This document shows positions 1 through 5,117 of a DNA stretch of 6,825 nt, in pieces. Below the pieces are notes generated by a model. That model was not told where the DNA came from. It made no database searches and worked only from the letters and a program-made list of their open reading frames with translations. Where the stretch lies: positions 1 through 6,825 of the forward strand of contig JAISCG010000041.1 of assembly GCA_031265715.1 (NCBI GenBank), written 5' to 3'. Source of the DNA: Holosporaceae bacterium. GTDB lineage: Bacteria; Pseudomonadota; Alphaproteobacteria; UBA3830. How positions within the stretch are numbered: the first letter of the stretch is position 1; each line of letters opens with the position of its first letter. Position numbers and translations under genes: made by a program.

Positions 1-233
1 CGGAAAAGCTGTCAACCCCTGATAATACAGCACAAAAACTCGTTCCTATCAGCGTTATGAAGTCGTGCAAACGGTTCCTTTCTGATCGCGGATCGTCTAT
101 CGATGAAAAAATATTAAAAAAAAATCTTGCATGTATCTTTCTCCAAATCCTAACTCCCGCCAGACTCTCAATTTACCCTCTGTTTTTCAAGCTTTTTTTT
201 CATGCGTAGGCCCTGAAGCGGGGATTTCACGCT
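1..233. other. Intergenic edge region with no supported gene
   Basis: This stretch lies downstream of the minus-strand regulator gene and runs to the window edge. I found no open frame that looks like a protein and no RNA gene. It contains a run of nine A at 116-124 and a second A-run at 106-111, which read as U-tracts on the minus strand. I could not find a convincing hairpin just before them, so I do not call a terminator. A minus-strand TTGACA (10-15) preceded by GGGG could be the -35 box of a promoter whose -10 would lie outside the window. Two minus-strand 11-codon frames with passable ribosome sites are too short to support. Confidence 0.5.
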
Positions 234-638
234 CTATTCGACAACCGCCATTGCTTTTACTATCTCAATTACCTTTTTTCGCAGCTTCACATCGGTGATT
301 TTTCCGAAAAAATACAACAAATCGACCACATCTCCCTTTTTTTCGGAATCTGTCTCGTAAACCAAGCCGTTTTCTTCGCTCAGCATTGATGCGTTGTCGT
401 ATCCGTCAACAAAATAGGACCAATTAACCGACAAAACGTCGGCAATGCTGTACAAAGAGCTGGCGCTTATTCTGTTTATTCCTTTTTCGTATTTTTGAAC
501 TTGTTGAAAAGTAATTCCAAGATGTTTTCCGAGTTTTTCCTGACTTATTCCGAGAAGTGTTCTTCTGCTTTTTACTCGACCACCTATGTATATGTCCAGA
601 TCACTTTGAACGGACCTTTTTCTGATAATCGGTTCCAT
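234..638 (-). CDS. XRE (Cro/CI-type) helix-turn-helix transcriptional regulator, alphaproteobacterial type
   Basis: This is a 134-residue DNA-binding protein of the XRE family, probably a cytoplasmic repressor or dual regulator. The helix-turn-helix domain spans about residues 17-75. The positioning helix is near SQEKLGKHLG (32-41) and the recognition helix near TFQQVQKYEKG (43-53). The C-terminal part (about 107-132, LLYFFGKITDVKLRKKVIEIV) is the short helical tail typical of a large family in Alphaproteobacteria, and it may mediate dimerisation. No ligand or enzyme domain is fused. The ATG start is well supported: AAGGAG (645-650) lies 6 nt upstream, and a promoter lies at 672-700. The gene stands alone, 243 bp downstream of the arn cluster on the same strand. 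Its target genes cannot be inferred from sequence. It may regulate itself, because an inverted repeat overlaps its -35 box, but control of the arn genes is speculation. Confidence 0.9.
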   Translation of the reverse strand: MEPIIRKRSVQSDLDIYIGGRVKSRRTLLGISQEKLGKHLGITFQQVQKYEKGINRISASSLYSIADVLSVNWSYFVDGYDNASMLSEENGLVYETDSEKKGDVVDLLYFFGKITDVKLRKKVIEIVKAMAVVE

Positions 639-671
639 TTGTATCTCCTTAAAATATCTATAAACAACCGA

Positions 672-700
672 ATATTAACAAAACAAAACGTGTAACTCAA
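672..700 (-). promoter_or_regulatory. Sigma-70-like promoter of the XRE regulator gene
   Basis: Read on the minus strand, TTGAGT (695-700) is followed after exactly 17 bp by TAATAT (672-677). The predicted start near 664-665 gives a leader of about 26 nt that contains the AAGGAG ribosome site and leads to the ATG at 638. The fit to consensus is good, but no experimental start site is known. Confidence 0.6.
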
Positions 701-727
701 CCGATATAAACATCTTTAAATTGAGTT
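694..727. repeat. 7-bp inverted repeat AACTCAA/TTGAGTT between divergent promoters
   Basis: AACTCAA (694-700) and TTGAGTT (721-727) are perfect inverted copies separated by 20 bp. Each arm carries a TTGAGT, and these serve as the putative -35 boxes of two promoters pointing away from each other. The arrangement suits either a shared operator or simply two similar -35 boxes. The centres lie 27 bp apart, which is not a whole number of helical turns. Confidence 0.45.
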
Positions 728-750
728 TAGTAAAAATAAATTTTAATAAT
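721..750 (+). promoter_or_regulatory. Possible plus-strand promoter facing the arn cluster end
   Basis: TTGAGT (721-726) is followed by TAATAA (744-749) at 17 bp spacing, or AATAAT (745-750) at 18 bp. It mirrors the regulator promoter on the other strand. No coding gene follows on the plus strand, so if active it would make a small non-coding or antisense transcript starting near 756. The region is very AT-rich, so a chance match is quite possible. Confidence 0.28.
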
Positions 751-751
751 T

Positions 752-793
752 TAAAAAAGCTGAAAAATGAAGAATTCCTGAAAATCAGGGATT
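752..793 (-). terminator. Possible terminator of the arn cluster
   Basis: On the minus strand, AATCCCTGA (785-793), a TTT loop and TCAGGAATT (773-781) form a hairpin of five plus three base pairs around one C/A mismatch. It is followed by a U-rich tail with runs at 763-767 and 753-758. It lies about 90 nt beyond the last arn stop codon. The U-tract starts a few bases after the stem, so it is not ideal. The stem is actually more regular when read on the plus strand, where the mismatch becomes a G-U pair. Confidence 0.33.
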
Positions 794-866
794 AAGTGAT
801 GCAATCAAGGGTGTGTATTTAGCACATCCTTCACAATCTAAAGTATAAATTTTGGCGAAATTTTTT
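756..866 (+). ncRNA. Candidate small RNA with two hairpins (speculative)
   Basis: A transcript from the plus-strand promoter at 721-750 would contain two stems. One is 773-781 with 785-793 (9 bp including one G-U, loop AAA). The other is 807-815 with 823-831 (AAGGGTGTG with CACATCCTT, 9 bp including one G-U, 7-nt loop). It would end at a weak AAATTT/AAATTT stem (847-863) followed by a T-run (861-866). In both long stems the non-Watson-Crick position is a G-U pair on the plus strand but a C/A mismatch on the minus strand, which favours plus-strand RNA. No known RNA family is recognised. The 3' end would stop about 16 nt short of the arnA stop codon. Confidence 0.22.
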
Positions 867-881
867 AAATAATCGTTCAAG

Positions 882-1907
882 TCAAGAGTCTTTTTTTAAA
901 ATTTCTGCGTAAAAATTTATCGTCTTGATCAGAAGATCGTCCATACCGACGACGGGTTTCCATCCGAGAAGTTCTTCGGCTCTGCGAACGGACGGTACTC
1001 TTCTGGATACGTCCTGGTACGATTTCCCGTAGTATTCGGACGAATCGGTGTTGACGATTTTCACAGTCCGGGCATTTTCTCTGAACACGTCATATTCCGA
1101 CGCGAGACTCAGGATTTTTTGTGCCAGCTCCCGGATGCTGCACTGATTGTGCGGATTTCCGACATTGAAAATCTGCCTGTCGGCGGCGGCGTTCTCTATG
1201 ATTTTGATGAGAGCGTCAATGCCGTCCGAAATGTAGGTAAAGCATCGAATCTGGGAACCTCCGTCAACCAGATTAATATTTTTCCCGTGTAAAATATTGC
1301 TCAGGAACTGGGTTACTACGCGCGAACTGCCGTTGTTTTCGTTTTTGATATCGTCGAGCCGCGGCCCGATCCAGTTGAACGGTCGAAAAAGAGTGTAGCG
1401 CAGGCCGTCCCGAATTCCGTAGGCGTAGATCACGCGATCCAGCATCTGCTTGGAGCAGGAATAGATCCATCTCTGCTTGCATATCGGGCCGGTTACGCAA
1501 TTAGAGTTGTCTTCTTCGAATTCTTCGTCTCCGCACATGCCGTAGACTTCCGAAGTCGAAGGAAAAACGACGCGTTTTTCGTATTTCACCGCGGATTTTA
1601 CAATGCGCAGATTAGCTTCAAAATCCAGCTGAAATACCCTCAGCGGATCCTGCACGTAAACCAGCGGACTCGCTATGGCCGCCAGCGGAAAAACGACGTC
1701 GCAATTTTTTATGTGCTCTTCCGTCTGACCATAGTCATCTAAAATGTCCGTTTTATAAAAATTCAAATTTTTCGAAGGCAGCAGATGATCAATCTTCGCC
1801 GAGGATATGTCCAGGGCGCTTATATTCCAATCTTTGCGGCTGTTCAAAATTTCTTCGCACAGATGGCTGCCGATAAAACCGCCGGCTCCGATGATCAGTA
1901 TATTCAT
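882..1907 (-). CDS. arnA: Stand-alone ArnA C-terminal domain: UDP-glucuronic acid oxidative decarboxylase (UDP-4-keto-pentose forming)
   Basis: This 341-residue protein is an extended short-chain dehydrogenase matching the C-terminal half (about residues 316-660) of enterobacterial ArnA. That domain oxidises UDP-glucuronate with NAD+ and decarboxylates it to the UDP-4-keto-pentose used for Ara4N. The Rossmann motif G7-x-x-G10-x-x-G13 binds NAD. The PSTSEVYGM segment gives S119 and E120, which match the ArnA Ser433/Glu434 pair. Y149-x-x-x-K153 is the catalytic pair at the expected 30-residue spacing, and R303 in RRVPS should be the catalytic Arg619 equivalent. The blocks LFRPFNW and GPRLD (174-185) and DGGSQIRCFT (215-224) are also ArnA-like. 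The N-terminal formyltransferase half of ArnA is absent: the preceding gene ends 2 bp upstream. The ATG at 1907 has only a weak ribosome site, so translation is probably coupled to arnC. It is the last gene of the cluster. Other NDP-sugar epimerases or UDP-xylose synthases are less likely given the ArnA-specific motifs. Confidence 0.93.
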   Translation of the reverse strand: MNILIIGAGGFIGSHLCEEILNSRKDWNISALDISSAKIDHLLPSKNLNFYKTDILDDYGQTEEHIKNCDVVFPLAAIASPLVYVQDPLRVFQLDFEANLRIVKSAVKYEKRVVFPSTSEVYGMCGDEEFEEDNSNCVTGPICKQRWIYSCSKQMLDRVIYAYGIRDGLRYTLFRPFNWIGPRLDDIKNENNGSSRVVTQFLSNILHGKNINLVDGGSQIRCFTYISDGIDALIKIIENAAADRQIFNVGNPHNQCSIRELAQKILSLASEYDVFRENARTVKIVNTDSSEYYGKSYQDVSRRVPSVRRAEELLGWKPVVGMDDLLIKTINFYAEILKKDS

Positions 1908-1909
1908 GA

Positions 1910-2875
1910 TTAATCTTTCTTTTCCAATATTTCTCGAATTACAAAACGGGGATGCTCGCAGACGGCAAAGTAGGCTCTTCCCAGATATTCTCCCAGCAGT
2001 CCGACTCCCAAAATAACTACGCTCAGCAGCAAAAACAGGAATGCAAAATGCAGGCCGTAGCCGTGGTGATGACCGATGACTTTTTTGAACAATTCAATCA
2101 AAAAATAGACTCCGCCGGCCATCGAAATCACCATTCCGACGATTGTGAAAACCTGCAGCGGAACCAATGAAAAACCGGTGAGAAGGTCAAACGTAATGCG
2201 AATCAGTTTGTAAAGATTGTACTTTGATCCGCCGGCGGCGCGCTCCTCGTGATTTACCGGAATATCGATCGGATTTCCGGCGAATTTTTGGGCGAGAGCC
2301 GTTATGAAGGTGGAAGTTTCCCGGGTTTTCACCACCTCGTCGATGATGAATTTTTTATACGCCCGCAGCATGCATCCGTGATCCTTCATTTCTATGCCGG
2401 TGGCGCCGGCGCGAATCGAATTTACCACTTTCGATGCGTATGTTCTGAAAAAACTGTCGTGTCTTTGCGCTCGATATCCGCCGACAAGATCGTATCCTTC
2501 ATCAATTTTTCGGAGCAATTTTGGGATTTCTTCCGGCGGATTCTGAAGATCCGCGTCCAGCGTCACAATTGTGTCTCCGCGGACGTGCTCAAATCCGGCC
2601 AAAATCGCCACGTACTGTCCGTAATTTCCGTTAAATGTGATGACTCGCACGACGTCGGAACGCTCTTTAAACAAATCCCTCAGCATCCGGGATGTGTTGT
2701 CGCTGCTTCCGTCATCAACAAAAATTACCTCATATTTTTTTCCGAGAGCATCCATCGTTTTCAGCAGGCGATCGCTCAGCAGAGTGAGGGTTTCCTCTTC
2801 GTTGAAAACGGGAATAACGATCGACACGTCGATATCCGACTCGACGGATTTTTGATTTTTACTGACTTTTAGCAA
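1910..2875 (-). CDS. arnC: ArnC-type undecaprenyl-phosphate glycosyltransferase (GT2)
   Basis: This 321-residue protein has nearly the same length as E. coli ArnC (322), which transfers 4-deoxy-4-formamido-L-arabinose from UDP to undecaprenyl phosphate at the inner face of the inner membrane. The GT-A domain shows IPVFNEEE (21-28), VDDGSSDNT (53-61), NYGQ (84-87), LDADLQNPPEEIP (106-118, with the metal/nucleotide aspartates) and GCMLRAY (167-173). Two membrane segments follow (about 236-262 and 276-297, ending GLLGEYLGR), then a short basic tail. The loop between them has a small His cluster (269-271). The chosen start is TTG at 2875, giving a 17-bp overlap with the preceding arnE-like gene. 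It is supported by GGAG 9 nt upstream. No other in-frame start keeps the beginning of the first beta strand intact. Related dolichyl-phosphate mannose synthase-like or GtrB enzymes share the fold, but the shared ArnC blocks and the neighbours favour ArnC. Confidence 0.9.
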   Translation of the reverse strand: MLKVSKNQKSVESDIDVSIVIPVFNEEETLTLLSDRLLKTMDALGKKYEVIFVDDGSSDNTSRMLRDLFKERSDVVRVITFNGNYGQYVAILAGFEHVRGDTIVTLDADLQNPPEEIPKLLRKIDEGYDLVGGYRAQRHDSFFRTYASKVVNSIRAGATGIEMKDHGCMLRAYKKFIIDEVVKTRETSTFITALAQKFAGNPIDIPVNHEERAAGGSKYNLYKLIRITFDLLTGFSLVPLQVFTIVGMVISMAGGVYFLIELFKKVIGHHHGYGLHFAFLFLLLSVVILGVGLLGEYLGRAYFAVCEHPRFVIREILEKKD

Positions 2876-3215
2876 TTAAAATTACTCCGATTAATATCAA
2901 CAAAATGCCTCCGCCTCGGTACAACGAAATAGTTTCGGCAAAAAAAAACCACCCGCCCAGCGCTGCCAAAATATAGGACAGGCTCCCGAACGGATAGAGA
3001 AAGCTTAAATCAAATTGCGACAATAAATAAAGCCACAAAAGCAGGGAAAGTACGAAAATAAAAACGCCGCCGAATATGTACAAATTCGAGATAATTGCTA
3101 CGAATAATATCCTGAGCGGTTGCCCGAAATCGAGCATGGAAACTCCCTTCTTCAGCAGCAACTGCGCCAACGTATTTATAACTACCTGAACACAAATAAG
3201 AAAAACGTTAATCAT
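2859..3215 (-). CDS. arnE: ArnE-like small multidrug-resistance/EamA family membrane protein, probable flippase subunit
   Basis: This 118-residue, very hydrophobic protein has four predicted membrane helices (about 2-21, 36-62, 69-92 and 99-115). It has the SMR/EamA layout: NTLAQLLLKKG at the end of helix 1, the SFLYPFGSLSYILAAL block in helix 3, and an acidic FFAE turn before helix 4. ArnE and ArnF are paired proteins of this family that are thought to move undecaprenyl-phosphate-Ara4N across the inner membrane. Its place between arnT and arnC supports that role. Only one such gene is present, so it may act as a homodimer or pair with a protein encoded elsewhere. The start codon overlaps the arnT stop in an ATGA junction, and there is no clear ribosome site of its own, so translational coupling is likely. 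The sequence alone cannot separate ArnE from ArnF or from a general SMR exporter, so the symbol rests partly on context. Confidence 0.75.
   Translation of the reverse strand: MINVFLICVQVVINTLAQLLLKKGVSMLDFGQPLRILFVAIISNLYIFGGVFIFVLSLLLWLYLLSQFDLSFLYPFGSLSYILAALGGWFFFAETISLYRGGGILLILIGVILIAKSQ
2885..2888 (-). promoter_or_regulatory. Ribosome-binding site deciding the TTG start of arnC
   Basis: On the minus strand GGAG lies within the end of the arnE-like gene, 9 nt before the TTG at 2875. This makes the TTG a credible start despite the absence of an ATG or GTG near the expected N-terminus. Confidence 0.5.
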
Positions 3216-4891
3216 CTATTCATTATCACTACAAAATACTTGTTAAAATCTAAAATCCTGTGTTGAAGCTTCCTCGTCGCAAAAACTTCGCAAAAATGCT
3301 CGCTCGATAGTAGCAGAAAAACTCTTTTATTTGTAGTCTCCCACAATTTCCAAAAATCGTTTTCCGTCATTAATTTGTTAACATCCCGGTTGTCCCTTGC
3401 TCCGAACTCCAGCTCTCCGACAAAATCCACGACTCCGACGGTCGAATTAAGATAGACCGGAAAATCCTGGTAATATCTTTTGTAACAAAACACGAGATCA
3501 TCCGGGTTTCTGTTCATGCTGATTGCTTCGGCGAGGGTTTTTGTGCTCGGCTTCTTGATTTCCTGATAGAAAACTGCGGCTTTGTTTATCAGCCACATCA
3601 TGTTTGCCGCAATAAATATGTACGCGAAAATTGCCCCCGTTCGCGATTTTTCGCGATACAAACCGAACAGAAGAACGGCGATTGCAATGACCAAAAGAGC
3701 CGCAAAAACGCTCACCGCCAAGACTGCGTCGGCATTTTTGAGAATGTCCGCTATTTCGGATCTTGCGAAAAGATAGGCGACGAATGCGATCGCGAATAAT
3801 ATCACGCTGCTCAAAACGCCGATTTTAAAATTTTTACTTTCCGAATCAAGCGATTCTCCCAGAGTGATTCCGGTTATCAGTGCAAGCGGAGGAAGAATCG
3901 GAAGAATGTACGGAATCAGCTTCGAATTCGAAAAAGAAAAAAACAGCAGGACGCCGATAATCCAGCTCAGCAAAAACACGTTTTCGGAACTTTTGATTTT
4001 TTGGAAGGAATTTTTCAGCGCAACCAGCGAAAAACCCGTCCACGGCAAAAGTCCGACAAACAGAATCGGAATAAAAAACCAAACCGGCTGATAACGATTG
4101 TGAATTTTCGATGTGTATCGCAGAAAATGCTCCGTCACAAAATAGAAATGCAGGAAATCACCGTGGCGCAGCGCCATCGCGACATGCCACGGCAGGAATA
4201 TCGCCAGAAACGTCAAAATTCCGGGGATATGGAGTATCTCTTTGATTTTCAGCCAGTTTTTTGTGCACAGCATCCATATGAACGCAACCATTCCCGGGAG
4301 AATCGCGCCGATCAATCCTTTGGTGAGACATGCCAATGCCGAAAACGCGTACATAAGAATGATCGTTAATTTTCGGTATTTTTCAACGGAATTCTCGCGG
4401 ACGAAAGCGAGAAAAAAACACCAGAGCGCGCCGCTCATCAAAACGGACGCGACCAAATCCAGGATAATCAAACGACTGTGGGCGTAGTACAATATATTTG
4501 TGGCAAGAATCGTCGCTGACAGCAGTCCGATTTCTGCGGAATAACATCGGAACCCGACGAAAAACAGGCCGAGACAACCGAGGACGGCAAAAATCATGCT
4601 CCATAATCTCATGGAAATTTCATTGATTCCGAAAATTTTTATGACGGCCGCCTGCATCCAGTAAAACAGCGGGGGTTTTTCGAAATATTTCAGTCCGTTA
4701 AGTTTCGGAGTCAGAAAATCGCCGGTCACGACCATTTCCCGGGGAATTTCCACGTAGCGTCCCTCGTCGGGATCTGCAAAATGCCGATTTCCGATTTCGA
4801 ATGAAAAAAAGATACACAACACCGCCGCCAAAGAAGCAAGCAAGCACCAAAGGCGATTTTTCTTTTTACTTTCGGATTCTTCGCTCTGCAT
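3212..4891 (-). CDS. arnT: ArnT-type lipid A aminoarabinose transferase (GT83)
   Basis: This 559-residue integral membrane glycosyltransferase (E. coli ArnT has 550) transfers a sugar from an undecaprenyl-phosphate donor to lipid A on the periplasmic face of the inner membrane. An N-terminal helix (about 14-31) leads into the conserved first periplasmic loop with DPDEGRY (40-46) and YFEKPP (69-74). The Glu/Lys pair E71-K72 and D40 match residues important in characterised ArnT proteins. D145 in SRLIILD, TEHFLRY (253-259), LLPWTG (281-286) and FSNSKLIPYILPILPP (320-335) are further family blocks. About a dozen membrane helices are followed by a soluble periplasmic C-terminal domain (about 440-559) with the typical VDFVGELEFG (488-497). 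The ATG at 4891 has only a weak GGGA ribosome site. It follows a tRNA-Gly gene by 20 bp with no visible terminator, so it may be expressed by readthrough from the tRNA promoter. Its stop overlaps the next start. The acceptor or sugar could differ from E. coli, since GT83 also includes other lipid A or glycan transferases. Confidence 0.92.
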   Translation of the reverse strand: MQSEESESKKKNRLWCLLASLAAVLCIFFSFEIGNRHFADPDEGRYVEIPREMVVTGDFLTPKLNGLKYFEKPPLFYWMQAAVIKIFGINEISMRLWSMIFAVLGCLGLFFVGFRCYSAEIGLLSATILATNILYYAHSRLIILDLVASVLMSGALWCFFLAFVRENSVEKYRKLTIILMYAFSALACLTKGLIGAILPGMVAFIWMLCTKNWLKIKEILHIPGILTFLAIFLPWHVAMALRHGDFLHFYFVTEHFLRYTSKIHNRYQPVWFFIPILFVGLLPWTGFSLVALKNSFQKIKSSENVFLLSWIIGVLLFFSFSNSKLIPYILPILPPLALITGITLGESLDSESKNFKIGVLSSVILFAIAFVAYLFARSEIADILKNADAVLAVSVFAALLVIAIAVLLFGLYREKSRTGAIFAYIFIAANMMWLINKAAVFYQEIKKPSTKTLAEAISMNRNPDDLVFCYKRYYQDFPVYLNSTVGVVDFVGELEFGARDNRDVNKLMTENDFWKLWETTNKRVFLLLSSEHFCEVFATRKLQHRILDFNKYFVVIMNR

Positions 4892-4911
4892 GAATATCCC
4901 GACATTAACGG

Positions 4912-4982
4912 AGCGGGCGAAGGGAATCGAACCCTCGTCACAAGCTTGGGAAGCTTATGCTCTGCCATTGAGCTACGCCCGC
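4912..4982 (-). tRNA. tRNA-Gly, anticodon CCC
   Basis: A complete 71-nt cloverleaf reads on the minus strand. The acceptor stem is GCGGGCG with CGCCCGC (7 bp). The D-arm is GCTC/GAGC with the GG pair in its loop. The anticodon stem is TAAGC/GCTTG with loop TTCCCAA, giving anticodon CCC. The variable region is 4 nt, and the T-arm is GAGGG/CCCTT (one G-T pair) with loop TTCGATT. The discriminator base is T, as expected for bacterial tRNA-Gly. The 3' CCA is not encoded (the genome reads CCG), so it must be added by nucleotidyltransferase. It decodes GGG codons. A promoter lies just upstream and arnT starts 20 bp downstream on the same strand. Confidence 0.97.
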
Positions 4983-4996
4983 ATCTTTTCTGGAGA

Positions 4997-5025
4997 ATAC
5001 TATATCGAGTGCAATCATATTGCAA
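4997..5025 (-). promoter_or_regulatory. Probable promoter of tRNA-Gly and perhaps the arn cluster
   Basis: On the minus strand TTGCAA (5020-5025) is separated by 17 bp from TAGTAT (4997-5002). A start about 7 nt downstream would leave a leader of roughly 7 nt before the mature tRNA 5' end, which is usual for tRNA genes. The -35 box sits in the palindrome ATTGCAAT (5019-5026), and TGCAAT is repeated 11 bp away (5010-5015). Confidence 0.5.
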
Positions 5026-5050
5026 TAGCTGTTGCTGTATTGTAGATTGA

Positions 5051-5079
5051 TTGATAGGTGCGAAATACGCACGATAAAA
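5051..5079 (+). promoter_or_regulatory. Possible murJ promoter with a palindrome in the spacer
   Basis: TTGATA (5051-5056) is followed after 16 bp by GATAAA (5073-5078), or after 17 bp by ATAAAA. It lies about 40 bp ahead of the murJ GTG start. The spacer contains the perfect inverted repeat GTGCG-AAATA-CGCAC (5058-5072). The -10 box is a poor match, so the promoter call is tentative. Confidence 0.35.
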
Positions 5080-5106
5080 GTGCCTGAAGTTGAGAGTTTT
5101 TGTATG

Positions 5107-5112
5107 AAGGGG
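5107..5112 (+). promoter_or_regulatory. Ribosome-binding site deciding the GTG start of murJ
   Basis: AAGGGG is followed by five A and then the GTG at 5118. An upstream in-frame TTG at 5100 would place this purine-rich site inside the gene and add six residues not found in MurJ. The GTG start also lines the protein up residue for residue with the E. coli N-terminus. Confidence 0.75.
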
Positions 5113-5117
5113 AAAAA

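Noticed and set aside
102..212. Two 11-codon minus-strand frames with ribosome-site-like purine runs upstream
   Set aside because: They are too short and low in complexity (Lys-rich and Phe-rich) to claim as genes or leader peptides without conservation data.
205..236. Hairpin GCGT...CCC/GGG...ACGC just after the XRE stop codon
   Set aside because: The stem is broken into short pieces and followed by A residues rather than U on the minus strand, so it is not a credible intrinsic terminator.
495..695. Plus-strand frame of 66 codons
   Set aside because: It is antisense to the start of the XRE gene and its promoter, with no domain and no ribosome site that I can support.
2249..2872. Plus-strand frame of 207 codons
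   Set aside because: It lies wholly antisense to arnC, which is strongly supported by conserved motifs. The translation has no recognisable domain.
4001..4487. Two overlapping plus-strand frames of 122 and 81 codons
   Set aside because: Both are antisense to arnT and have skewed, low-information composition.
4726..5025. Minus-strand 99-codon frame containing RSSMAEHKLPKLVTRVRFPS
   Set aside because: That peptide is the translation of the tRNA-Gly gene itself, a well-known annotation artefact. The rest is arnT read in another frame.
5100..5117. Upstream TTG start for murJ adding six residues
   Set aside because: The AAGGGG ribosome site lies inside this extension, 5 nt before the GTG, and the GTG start reproduces the MurJ family N-terminus exactly.
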